A stretch of DNA of 19,912 bases, taken from contig FLMG01001835.1 of the NCBI GenBank assembly GCA_900088475.1, positions 1-19,912 on the forward strand, in the 5' to 3' direction. Below are positions 7,911 to 17,676 of the stretch, piece by piece (the first letter of the stretch is position 1; every line of letters begins with the position of its first letter). The notes under the pieces were generated by a model. That model was not told where the DNA came from and searched no databases. It saw only the letters and a list, made by a program, of their open reading frames with translations. Both the position numbers and the translations under genes were made by a program. This DNA is from Hyphochytrium catenoides (Eukaryota > Sar > Hyphochytriomycetes > Hyphochytriales > Hyphochytriaceae).

Positions 7911-9985
7911 CTAGGGGTTGATGGGAAGGAGAAGGTTTGGCGTCATTGCAGCCCCTCCTGAACTTGGTGTCTTGTAAGCTTGCCGAGCGCGTACAGCGTG
8001 GAGTTTCCCTTCCTGCAACCAAGCCCACAGTCAGCCGTCCGTCTAGGGATGGGTTCAATTCTTCGACTTTCAGATTAACTCCCTATTTCCCGACAGCGCA
8101 GAATGTCTCAGCCCTAGTCACCACCTTAGTCCGGAATCCTGACTCCTATGTAACTTCGAGCGGGATCTATCTCTGTCTCGCTAGTATCTTAATCTCTGTT
8201 CTTACCGGGAGCATTATGGCCGTCAGCTGAAAACCCCAGCAGCATCCCGTGTCCAGGCCTGTCGCAAATGCGTGTCTCTATGCAGAAAAGTAAGGCAATC
8301 AGTAACCCTCGCCAGCAACCGAGGTAACCATTGAATAATTGTCAGCCTCCTTCCCGTATATGTCAATCCTTCTATGGCTCTTGTTGTCATCTTTTTTAAC
8401 CCGTAAAGTAAGGACAAGGCTAGAGACTTGACAATCCCTTAAGTGAACACTATCTCGCTAACCAAAGATGGTCCTTCCTTTCCTTGACTTCTAGAAGGAG
8501 CGAAATCATTCTTCTCTCCTAGACTTTATTAAGTTCTGACCTGAAGGCCTCTCTTGGCGTCATGCCCAAAGTAAACATGCTCGGGTCCTGGCCACATGGA
8601 GGCCCATGGCACGCCCTCTGTTCGTACTAAGTCAGCCCTAGCGTAAGTGCTAAATCAAAAAGGGATAAGTACCTGCTCCCTTTGATGAGGCACGCCACCG
8701 CGCTGGGTCACCATCCTCAGCAGCCCCCACTTTTAGAGCGCCCGGTGGCCAGGTGGTGATAAGGTTAGAGAAAAGAGTAATGAGGGGCAAACAAGACTTT
8801 CTTTTGACCAGAGATGAAATTGAAAGTAGAGCTAAATGCAGAGATAGTGAGAAGTCAAGTGACAGCGAGCACACAATCAGTTCAGCAGTGGAAGATTGTG
8901 AACCTGCAGGAGTTGAAGGGTGTCTTATTCGCACCTAAGCTTCTTATCTCGTAGAGCTCGTCAACACTTTGTTCCTCGAGCGGTACTCCAGGCACTAATC
9001 CTGCATGCACTAGGATAGCTCTATGGGAAGGGATGGTAATGACAAAGGGTAGGCTCTCCATCCAGCGGACGTCATCTTTTGAAAAGTTCTCCATGAAGCG
9101 GTAGGATTCAGGAAGAGGTGTTGATGATGGATCCTGGCGTTTATACATAGCAGCAGCGAGAGCTTCAACTCGTCAGCTTAAGGGAAGACAGGAGCTTATT
9201 CATAGAGTTGACAGGACCAAGGAGAGGTACGTGAGGGGACAAGTTATTCCAAGGTGACTGCGTTAGAGGCAGACGACGGACAACAACAGCCAGCTATGAG
9301 ATTGCGAGGAAAGAGGGGACTCCGAGGCGCTATGTAAGAGAATGATACCTCCTTCCAAGCGTAATAGGCCTTCAGCGCGTCATCATCTTTGTTCCCCCTT
9401 ACGACCAGTCCTGCATGCTGTCGCGCAAAGTCGACGACCTTCAGCAGCAAACGAAAGGGTCATAAGGCTGACACTTGGGGGCAGATAGGCCGAAGAATTT
9501 GTTGGCTAGAGGTGAGATAGAGATGGAGAATAGTACGAGAGTCGAGCGCTTCATACCAAGGTCAAGGCTAAGAGGGGCAAACTTTGCAAAGATACACAGC
9601 AGGGCTTTAGTAGACGAAGGGATTGGGAGGACAACAGATCACTCTAGAAAGTAGACTGGAGAGCGCTGCACCTTCAGGCTGTCAGGGCCCTTGCACACTA
9701 GATCCCCTACAAAGGCAAGGATGGTACGTTCGTCTACCACCTGGTAGGTCAAAGGAGAGAGGTAATCGCACTGTACAAGCAGCTCCAGAAGCTCCTCATA
9801 GCAGCCGTGTACGTCTCCGACGATAAGCACTCTCGTTGTCTCAGAGATGTCGTCACGGACCTGACCAACAAGACAGACATCAGGTCAGCTCAAGCTTCGT
9901 AACCTCGTCCAAAGGCTTCCAATCTGACCTGATGTATGACCTCAGGCAGCGGTACTCCGCGAGCATTACGTCGCAGCACTGCCAT
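7911..9985 (-). CDS. ApaH-like metallophosphatase (ALPH type), 8 exons, 283 aa
   Basis: Exons in transcript order: 9985-9929 (ATG), 9860-9672, 9438-9349, 9133-8935, 8729-8673, 8626-8541, 8277-8206 and 8012-7911 (TAG). All introns are GT-AG and all phases match; introns are 68, 233, 215, 205, 46, 263 and 193 nt. The 283-aa product carries the calcineurin-like phosphoesterase signatures of the ALPH family. These are GDVHG at residues 34-38, [10 protein letters not shown] at 71-80, GNKD at 97-100 (where GNHD is usual), [15 protein letters not shown] around 153-167, [10 protein letters not shown] at about 203-212, [10 protein letters not shown] at 217-226, and [11 protein letters not shown] at about 231-241. 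It is predicted to be a soluble metal-dependent hydrolase of pyrophosphate bonds. Relatives include bacterial Ap4A hydrolase ApaH and the trypanosome mRNA-decapping enzyme ALPH1, so decapping or NpnN cleavage is possible; the substrate here is inferred. No signal peptide is visible. The His-to-Lys change in motif III is the main oddity. Confidence 0.93.
8627..8672 (-). other. 46-nt intron in the phosphatase gene
   Basis: Begins GTACTT, ends GACTTAG, and lies between exons coding ...ASSKGA and the [12 protein letters not shown] segment. It is phase 1 on both sides, and the flanking protein aligns with the family without a gap, which supports it despite its very small size. Confidence 0.75.
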
Positions 9986-10674
9986 TATATCGAGTATCGG
10001 CCTTTGGGGTGTCTCCCTCACCCCTCAGAATGGGAGTCTACGTGGTAGAAACCCTCTTCCAAGCCGCCTCACTGAGCTTCTTTGACAACCTTGGCCATTA
10101 TATTGTAAGCGCTGACAGACTACACTTCCTTTGTGTCCCGATAGTATTATAAGTTGAAGCTCTTGCAAGAAGAGCTGATGTCGGAACACCGTCAATGAAG
10201 CTCGAGAGGACTTAACTTCTCAGCGCAGCTTCGCTTGCTTTGTACAGTACCTGTACAGCTACGAGATCTGATTCAGTCATTCGTCGTTATCACAGCTCCT
10301 GAACGAAGGGCGTTAGCAGCTCACACAAGGTTGCAAGCCTAATATGTTAGCGTCACTTAATGAAGAAACGGATGTCCCAGACTTGCTAGGTTTCTTTTCC
10401 ACGCTCATGAGCGCTCTCTCAATCGTGTGAATGGCACTTCCTACATCATGAGACTAATAGCATTGTGATTATGCATGCAGGCTGGTGACCTGAATCGCCC
10501 TGGCATGTGATACACTGCCTGCTAGTCATGTTACGCTATGGAGTTGAGCATAGTAGTCTATCCTTGGGCATACGGTCATCAGATGCTGATTGGCGAGCAT
10601 TTCGTGTTATGAAGACTGTATACCATAGGCTAGAGAGAGACAACAGCAGACGGATGGCTAAGCACAGAGATCTT
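9986..10674. other. Intergenic region 5' of the phosphatase gene
   Basis: Separates the phosphatase start from the transporter stop, both on the minus strand, so it should hold the phosphatase promoter and 5' UTR. No convincing open frame was found. The one structured element I see is the palindrome at 10241-10257. Confidence 0.5.
10241..10257. promoter_or_regulatory. Perfect palindrome upstream of the phosphatase gene
   Basis: TGTACAG-TAC-CTGTACA: 7-bp arms with a 3-nt spacer, about 256 nt upstream of the phosphatase ATG. The shape fits a site for a dimeric DNA-binding protein, but no factor is identified. Confidence 0.3.
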
Positions 10675-12459
10675 TTAAGACAGAATGTTTCTGAAAGCGT
10701 CATAACTGCAGACCACCATGAGAAATATCCCTCCTATCAGCAAGCACCATGCCCCCAGTTTGCGCCTTTCAAAGGGCTTGTGCCTCCTAATCACTAAGTA
10801 ACTACTAGCTGGCAGGATGTAGCCAATGCCAATACCTACGGTTGAGCCCATAATGCTCCAGACCACACCGATGCCAGGGGTGACACAGGCGATGGCGAGC
10901 TGTGAGCCCACTACTATGAAAGTGAGAAGGAGGTGCTTGGACTCACGCCCTACAAAGGCAATAATGTCTTCGGGAGCCGAACCAGGTGCTGCGGAAATAT
11001 AATGAGGTATGAATCAGTACACAGGAGACCCTTTCAAAGCGAATGACGCTAGAGAGGTGCACCCTAACGCAAAGGGTGAGAAGTATCACAAGGCAGTCAG
11101 ACTGATGGGCAAGTACGACGATAGCCAATGTCGACAGTTAGCTTAAGGAAATAGGATGAGAGCAAAGCACTTACTGGCAAGGGCAGTATTCACTAGAGGG
11201 ATGCTTTCCTCATCAGCTGCATTCCTCTTCGCTTGAAAGTAGCCTATGGCTTTATCTAGCAGTGATTCGAACTCTGCTCTGCAAGGCAGAATGATGATAG
11301 GAAGATTCAGCATCACCGTGAGAGACAGCGCCAGTCGACCAAAGTTGATGAGGAGGTCATTCGAGCTGAAGTTCAGCAGAATGTCATCCTTGGTGGCGTC
11401 ATAGGCATAGAGATAGCCACAAAGTCCGGTCAAAAGGTAAATGGCTCCGGCTAGGAATATTGCCAGGTGAAGGACAGTCTTCACTTTCTCTCTGGTTGGT
11501 CTTTGCAGGTTCTTGTGCATCGGAAGGGCGTTGAAGTGGCATAAGAAGGCCAACGAGATAAGAGGAAATGATCTGCTCACAGAAAAGCAAGGCCGGTGTC
11601 AGCATTCTGAGAACCCTAGGGTAAGTTGGTCGTCTAGAAGGTCGAGACTAGTCGCAGAGTAAGGTACAGTTCTAAGAATGTCGGTTCACAAAGAGTCAGT
11701 GAGAGGGACTCCAATAGACAATGAGTCGAGACGGAGGGAACCAGGAAGTTGAAGGTGCAGTCGCTGCCTATGGTCTCACCTAATGGCATCAATGGAGGAC
11801 GTCGCAAACAGTTTGATGGGCGGGTGGGGCTCATCCAGCTTGCTTAAAGTGACATTGTGCTCCACCGACCTGTAACCAGTGCACAGCGCCAACAAACAGA
11901 TAGACGCAAACGATACCACGCAGCTGAATCGCAGCGCACTTAAAGATCTTAGACAGGCGACGGGGAAGATAATAAGCACGCACACAGCAAGAACTAGGTT
12001 ACGTTGGCTCCCGGTAAGCTCGTTGCCAAGCACGAACTCAACTAACGACCCCACATTGTTCCTAATGAGGATCATATAGCCAATACAGGCCAGGAATGTG
12101 AGCAGTAAGACGTTGATTGAGGTCACATGCTCCATAGTCCTTCCGAAAGCCGCTGCCGTAACCCCTCCATATGATGTAGCTCCAGTCCGTCTCGAACCCG
12201 CAATTAGAATGTATAATGAAAAGTCTGAGGCCAACGCACATAAGATGAGAAGAAGAGGGCCAAGTATTATACCAGCGAGAGAGAAGGCGTAAGGAAGACA
12301 AAGGACTCCTCCACCAACCATAGTCGAGACTAGATTGAAGACGGAGGTCATCGCGGTGGCCTCGCGTTCGGGAGAGTCCTCTGGAGGATGTAGCCAGTCG
12401 ATGCTCTTCTTGTTCATAACATTCACCCCTCCAGCACTTGTATTTCTGGTACTAGTCAT
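10675..12459 (-). CDS. Amino acid/auxin permease (AAAP) family transporter, 3 exons, 463 aa
   Basis: Exons in transcript order: 12459-11780 (ATG), 11572-11175 and 10988-10675 (TAA). Introns of 207 nt (GTGAGA...GAGCAG, phase 2) and 186 nt (GTAAGT...CCGCAG, phase 1) join frames exactly. The 463-aa product has a polar N-terminus of about 35 residues followed by repeated hydrophobic segments consistent with about 10-11 transmembrane helices. TM1 carries the family's glycine-rich, substrate-site-like stretch NLVSTMVGGGVLCLPYAF (residues 42-59). The middle has the SLC38/AVT-like pattern SFPLISLAFLCHFNALP (about 228-244), then CGYLYAYDATKDDILLNF and ALSLTVMLNLPIIILPCR. The last exon gives the C-terminal helices (GSTVGIGIGYILPASSYL; LLIGGIFLMVVCSYDAF). 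It is predicted to be a secondary transporter of neutral or other amino acids in the plasma or vacuolar membrane; substrate and direction cannot be read from sequence. Length is normal for the family. Confidence 0.93.
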
Positions 12460-13883
12460 CTTCTATCTCTGGGTATGGTGATGTGCCACGATCACTGCTA
12501 ACCCTTTCTCACCCCAGCCAAATGTAGTACCAGTCGTCTTGCGGTGAGCTAGAAGAGCTGGAGAGTAGTCCCGATCGAGGACAACAATGGAAGGTAGCAG
12601 TTTAAAGGAGAAGCGCGGTCTTGAGGTTCTGAAGCTTTGCGTACCAAGCAGACTGCAGCCAAAGACTGGCGAAGAGCATGAGAACCGAAGATCGAGAGCA
12701 GAGACTGTACTGCTCCCTAGCAGAAAGAGATATCGAGGCAGCTGCCCTCCTAGGTGTTGTGACGGTCAGTTGATAGGGTGGATTCTGCATGCTCTGCACT
12801 TCATTCAGGCAGCCCGATATATCTCATGACCACCTGTCAATATATTAAATATGGATCTTGAGCACTCTGTCTAAAGGTGTCTCTCTGAATAACTGGTGTC
12901 ATTGTTGCGTGGAATATTTCTCGAGACCCAGAAACAATGGCAACCGTGTAGGGGATAAGGCTTAGGAGATCATGAACCGAAGATTCCGAGGGAAACCTTA
13001 AGTTGAAAGCTTTCACGCCATTGATGAAGTGATTCTTCAACTTCGTTTCTGAAGCTCAATGGGTGGTTCTATGGATTGAGACAGAGTGAAGACCAGCTAT
13101 AATAATGCGCTGTATCTTGTTAAAGAGGTAAGAGTGAAGCTCTGAACTGTTGAGCTGGTCGGTGGCTGATGAGTGATTGACTGCCGCAGGGATGCTGAAG
13201 GGATGAGCTTATGATGAGGCTCTCATCACTTCAGGGAAGAGGTCTGGCCTGGTCTTGTCAGCACTCCATCTGCTGCAGGGAGAGCTATGTCCCCTTACAT
13301 CCAGACACAGATCTTGAGCTCAAACCGTCAGGTAAAAGAGGCCCAAGCCATGAGTCATCCGCAGGAACTGACCGAGAAGACGCGTCAGCATCCATGATCC
13401 TAAAGATTGCACAGCCGTCGTTGCGTAAGCAAGGTCTTTTCTTGACAACGGCGGGTGCCTCAAGTGCCCACGTCATCAACCCTTTCCCTTCCCTTTGGTA
13501 CACCAAGTTACCAGTCTACCATTGGTCTTCATCTTTTACTTTGCAAGTCCAATGTGGGGCAGGCGCATTAGAAAAGAGAGGCTACTTTTACATTCACTAG
13601 GTTGCTTAGAGTAAGGAACAGGACTTGAGACAGAAGGCTCTTTTCAAGCCTACCGGAACGTAGGATCAGCGTACTGGTACAAGGTGTATGTGAAATGGGC
13701 AGAGGCATAGACGCTTCTGCCTGTCATGGTCACTAACTCTACATGCTAGCCATAGACTCTGAAGTACATGGCTGTGTGGCTGCTGCCGGACAGAAGACTT
13801 GCTAGATACACGCCTATGTGCATCTGGCAATCGAGTAGAAACTGGCGAGGTGGGATAGTGATAAGGCCGAGGAATAAAGCCCA
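12460..13883. other. Intergenic region with unassigned minus-strand frames
   Basis: Lies between the transporter start and the zinc-repeat gene stop. Short minus-strand frames occur at 12602-12799 (65 codons from ATG), 12837 to about 13050 (SVHDLLSLIPYTVAIVSGSR, after an acceptor-like GAGCTTCAG) and 13285-13506 (KKRPCLRNDGCAIFRIMDAD). Some look protein-like, but I could not join them by consistent splice sites or match a family. They may be remnants or 5' UTR exons of the transporter. Confidence 0.3.
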
Positions 13884-15302
13884 TCACTGGTGGTGGAAGT
13901 AAGAAGTTGATTTCAACTCCATCTCGTGAGGAGCCTGAGCAGCTTCCTCAGACCACTGCTCGTCATCTTCCTCATATTCCTCACATCCCTCCTCATGCGA
14001 GGATACGGTGCCGCTAGAAGTGCGAGATTTTACGCTCCTGCTGGCCCCGTAGCTGCTTGAACTGTCTAACCGCCCTCGGGCATGAGCCAAACAGAAGCTT
14101 CCTATCTTTGCGAACTTCTTACAGTTCGGGTCCGCACATTTTCCACTATCAGACAGTGCGCCGTGCTGCTGGCAAAGTCCTTTTCCCTTCTTCGCATACT
14201 CCTCACAGCTCGGGTAGTTGCATCGGTTGACTTTTGCACCATGAGAGACACATACGCCTCCCTTAACAGAGCGGCGTTCACAACCTTCAACACTGCAGCG
14301 TTTGACTTTGGCACCATGCGCTACGCAGACACCATCTTTCACTGCCCGCTTTGAACAATCTGGTTCTTTACACAGCTTTTTCTCCCCTCCATGGCTAATG
14401 CAAGCCCCACCCTTCTGGGCGTACTTCTCACAACCTTCGACCCTACAACGTTTCCTCTTAGCACCATGTGATATGCAAAGTCCTCCCTGCTGCACTTGCT
14501 TATCGCACCCGTCCACCTTGCACCGCTTCACCTTTGCTCCATGTGCAATGCAAACACCTCCATTGACGGCACCCTTCTCGCAGCCGTCTACGCTGCAGCG
14601 CTTAACCTTTGCTCCGTGAGAGATGCAGACACCACCTTGTACCACGCATTTGTTGCAGTTTGGCACCTTGCACCGCTTCTTGCGTTGTCCAGGGCCGTAA
14701 AAGCCTAACACTTCATCCAACTCGTCGGTAATCGAGAGGTCACTCTGGAGCCTTGAGCGCCCGCTTGAAACACTTTCACTCTCTAAAGCAGTGCTAGCCG
14801 TGCTGAAGTTGCTAAGAATACTGCTGATACTGCTACAGCTGCTTGCACTGCTAGTCCTCACTCGGCGAGAGCGGTCAAGAGGCAAGATGCTGCTGGACAG
14901 AACCGGAGTCTTTGGGGTACTTACGTCCGCAAACTCTTCCATTATCGCGTCCATCACGTGGTCGGCACTACGAGCTCTTATACGCTTAGAGGCAGCGTGT
15001 GCCGCTGCGGCTCCTGACAGGGATGCCGAAGGTTTGCTTCCTCCAGTGATGATGTTGCTGGCACTGATCGTCCTCAGCCTGCTTGCCCTCGCGACGCTGG
15101 GGGCCATCGGGCCAGTTATTACCCTTTCCCGCTCACCTAAGATCCCGCTGCTGAGAGCAGACAAATCGCAACCTCCACTAAAATGTGTATGGCCGTGTGG
15201 CACAGCCTTGGAGTGCATATGCAGCGGCAACGACGGAGGAAGATGCACATTCTGCCTGTCATTGCTGGTAGATCCCAGCGCTGACAACGGTGGAAGCTTC
15301 AT
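13884..15302 (-). CDS. Cys/His zinc-repeat protein ('WRKY19-like' type), 472 aa
   Basis: Uninterrupted frame from ATG 15302 to TGA. The frame stays open a further 18 codons upstream (to a TAG at 15359-15357, preceded by TTTTTTAG). No ATG lies there, and the TTTTTTAG could be an acceptor, so an upstream exon or 5' UTR intron is possible. Residues 1-205 are Ser/Ala-rich and probably disordered, with basic patches (KRIRAR, RSRRVR). Residues about 209-409 hold eight tandem units of about 24 residues with pattern C-x4-C-x9/10-C-x3-H, for example KRCSVDGCEKGAVNGGVC followed by IAHG. Each could bind one zinc through CCCH. The C-terminus is Ser-rich, then acidic (EEYEEDDEQWSEE). Proteins with this repeat are often labelled WRKY19-like in stramenopile genomes; there is no true WRKY heptad here. 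A nuclear nucleic-acid- or protein-binding role is inference. Confidence 0.9.
   Translation of the reverse strand: MKLPPLSALGSTSNDRQNVHLPPSLPLHMHSKAVPHGHTHFSGGCDLSALSSGILGERERVITGPMAPSVARASRLRTISASNIITGGSKPSASLSGAAAAHAASKRIRARSADHVMDAIMEEFADVSTPKTPVLSSSILPLDRSRRVRTSSASSCSSISSILSNFSTASTALESESVSSGRSRLQSDLSITDELDEVLGFYGPGQRKKRCKVPNCNKCVVQGGVCISHGAKVKRCSVDGCEKGAVNGGVCIAHGAKVKRCKVDGCDKQVQQGGLCISHGAKRKRCRVEGCEKYAQKGGACISHGGEKKLCKEPDCSKRAVKDGVCVAHGAKVKRCSVEGCERRSVKGGVCVSHGAKVNRCNYPSCEEYAKKGKGLCQQHGALSDSGKCADPNCKKFAKIGSFCLAHARGRLDSSSSYGASRSVKSRTSSGTVSSHEEGCEEYEEDDEQWSEEAAQAPHEMELKSTSYFHHQ
14076..14678 (-). repeat. Eight in-gene tandem repeats of about 72-78 nt
   Basis: DNA encoding the eight CCCH units of the zinc-repeat protein. 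Units 1-6 share the encoded core GGVC(I/V)(S/A)HGAK with few changes, while units 7 and 8 are diverged. Unit 7 has one extra residue before the third Cys, and unit 8 ends in HARG instead of HGA. This suggests recent expansion or homogenisation of the first six. Confidence 0.88.
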
Positions 15303-15669
15303 CTCCTCCTCCTCCTGACTCTGCTTTACTCTACAGAGAGTGCCCTCCAAGGCTACCTAAAAAACTCTGCCTGCTATGCTGAGAGAGAACAATAGCCAAC
15401 TCCCGCAGCTAATGTTACCATTCTGCACGCAACCTGTGGATGCAGCAGCAGAAAGAGCTTCTTCTCCCTTAACAGAACAGGAAAAAGCGCAATGAAAATC
15501 TCTCTCTAGCGGTTGGTCGGTATATTTTCTTAGAGAAGGTGGAAGAGGCTGTGCAGTCTTCAAGTAAGAAATTGAAGCTTACTTGAGAGCCAGAGGCCAT
15601 CGAGTCATCAGCAATATTCAGCTTCTGAAAGCAGATGATGGATTGAAAAGAGGAAGGAGGGTCTGAGTT
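15303..15669 (-). promoter_or_regulatory. Probable 5' region of the zinc-repeat gene
   Basis: No supported coding frame beyond the short in-frame extension described for the gene. It contains a possible acceptor (TTTTTTAG ending at 15357) for a 5' UTR intron and leads into the polypurine tract (minus-strand sense) further upstream. Confidence 0.3.
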
Positions 15670-15710
15670 CAACGTGAAGAGGACTTCCTCTCTCTTTCTC
15701 TCTCTCTCTT

Positions 15711-15745
<35 letters not shown>

Positions 15746-16260
15746 TTCGTGCTTTTTCTCTCTCTCTCTCTCTCTCTCTCATCACCTTTCCTCTCTCGCC
15801 CCCCCATCTCTGTCTTCCCCGCTTGGCCTTGCTTGAATGTATGTCTCCATGCTCACGATGTCTTTCTCTCCTCATGTAGCTCATGTAGCCTGTGACTCTT
15901 TCTCGTCCTGACAGGTACCTTGCGTCCTTACCTCTTCCTCTTCCTCATTTCCCTCCCCTTTACACGGCCGTCATTATTCTTGTCTCTCCTCCATCCTCTT
16001 CTTTGCTGCATCTGTGCCTGCCTTCTTATGTCCTCACTCTGCCCTCCTGTCTGTGTCATCACTCTCTCTCTCTTCTCTCACTTGTTTCTCTGCTTCATCT
16101 CTCTCTCTCTCTCTCGGTGTCTCTCTCTCCCTCTGTCTCGTTTCTTCTGCCCATTCTTTCTTTTGTCCTCCTCCCCTTCCTTGTCCCTCCTTGTCATCAG
16201 CCCTGCCCCCTTCTCCCTCCTCTTCTCTGTGCCCGTTTGACCGCCTCAAGGAGCTGACTT
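15670..16260 (+). repeat. Polypyrimidine tract with (CT)n
   Basis: About 590 nt of strongly pyrimidine-biased plus strand. It includes interrupted (CT)n at 15686-15780 and further CTCTCT runs near 16060-16135. On the minus strand this is a polypurine GA-rich tract about 370 nt upstream of the zinc-repeat gene start. Open frames here on either strand (Ser/Leu-rich or Arg/Glu-rich) are products of the repeat and are not called as genes. Confidence 0.85.
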
Positions 16261-17676
16261 AGTCTTACCATCTATCAGCAGTGACAAACACACACACACA
16301 GCCAAACACACAATCTTCTATTCTGATAACAGGTAATAGACTTTCGTAAGAAGCTGCGGTAAAACACAAGATAAGCTCTAAACTCACATAGCTTATCAGG
16401 CGTTCTTTGGTCTCATCAGGGTGGTCATCCAATTGAAGCTTTCGAATTTAAACCTATATGTGAAAATTCCACCCGACTGTCACATACAATCAAAGGCAAC
16501 TTTTGAAACATTCCCCTCCTCTGCGAAAGAATTCTTTCCCGAAATTTACTGTCGTACCAGCCTTTTTGGGCCCTCATTATAGATAGCGAGCAATAAAAAG
16601 GCCCGCCTGCACCAAATAAGTTCAATTTGAACTTCCTCACCACTTCCTAAGAACTCTTCGAACTACTTCTTCAACTCTCTCACACAGATGCAGCCAGGGC
16701 CGCAGCTGGATGTATTTCTTAGGCTTATCTAAACGCACATATTGCCAGCGTGGCCGATCTTTCTCGTACATAACTTCCCACTCGCTCTTCATCAATCAAC
16801 CGCCCTCCCTCGCCCTACAGTGTATCCTCCACTTCACCCATCAAAACGGTAGTACAGGTACCAGCACCCCGTAATAAAACCGGTAACCGCACAAAGGTCA
16901 GGAGTCAGTTACTAGTAGTCGTGCTGCTTATAATTAGCTGGACGGTACGTTGGTGGGTGGTGTCGATGTTGGGCGGGCTGCAGGTCGTCGTGGTGTTGTA
17001 GGGATGGATCTTAGACGGACGCACCGGTGCGGCGGCAGCGCCGCCGTCACTACGGCTACTACTACGAAGACAAGTGTTCTACTTATATCAGTACAACAAG
17101 GGACAAAACAAAAAACACGGAGGATGACCAGTGCTGCTGCACATTAGCACATTAGTGTTGTTGTTAGAAATGATTATTGGTGGTGGTGTTGGCTTTCACG
17201 CAGCGATGAGCAAGGGCTACGAGTACACTAAGATTCGAAGCAGGAAGAAGGAAGTATTATAGTAGTTTATTATGTAGTAGTAAAAGTGACTACTATAGCA
17301 GCACTGCATCAAGGTACCAAAGAAAATGAACTTGTCGAAATAGAATGGCCGCAGTAGTACTGGCCAATGATGATGCTGTTTTAATAATAGAGAGGAGGAG
17401 TTCGTTCATAGTAGCCCCTCTTGCTCCGGCGGGTGATGATGGGTAGCAACCATATTTAAGGCAGTCACAGGTAAACAGTCAGTATTGGCGCAGTGACGAT
17501 GTACTGCCCATCCACATACATCCATCAATCACACTACTCCTCTCAATCGTAGTAGGCGACAGTCAAACGACGAGCAAGAGTAGTAGTGAATCATAGAAAA
17601 GTTCTTCCCTTCCAGGCAATAACAAGTAAACACTGAAAAATGTTACGAGCCTGCTGCTGGTACACGTTATTATCAG
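16261..17676. other. No confident gene; simple-sequence-rich
   Basis: Begins with a short CA repeat (16289-16300). From about 16850 it is rich in TAG/CTA and GGT/ACC trinucleotide-like runs (for example near 17268-17290 and 17575-17590). Short frames at 16425-16643 (minus) and 16950-17147 (plus) have no recognisable motif. Confidence 0.4.

Noticed and set aside
11879-12292. Plus-strand and alternative minus-strand frames inside the transporter exon
   Set aside because: The AAAP reading frame with matching splice phases and membrane helices explains this DNA.
14076-14678. Regular repeats of about 72 nt considered as a CRISPR array
   Set aside because: The repeats are in-frame protein-coding CCCH units with no conserved-repeat/unique-spacer pattern, and the genome is eukaryotic.
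14082-15318. Plus-strand frames (90, 105 and 175 codons) across the zinc-repeat gene
   Set aside because: They are antisense shadows of the strongly supported minus-strand gene, kept open by its repeat structure.
15669-15895. Frames rich in Arg/Glu (minus) or Ser/Leu (plus)
   Set aside because: They are translations of the (CT)n/(GA)n tract in all frames; no non-repetitive coding part.
15892-16262. Three overlapping plus-strand Ser/Leu/Pro-rich frames, up to 121 codons
   Set aside because: Polypyrimidine DNA lacks stop codons by composition; no motif and no frame preferred.
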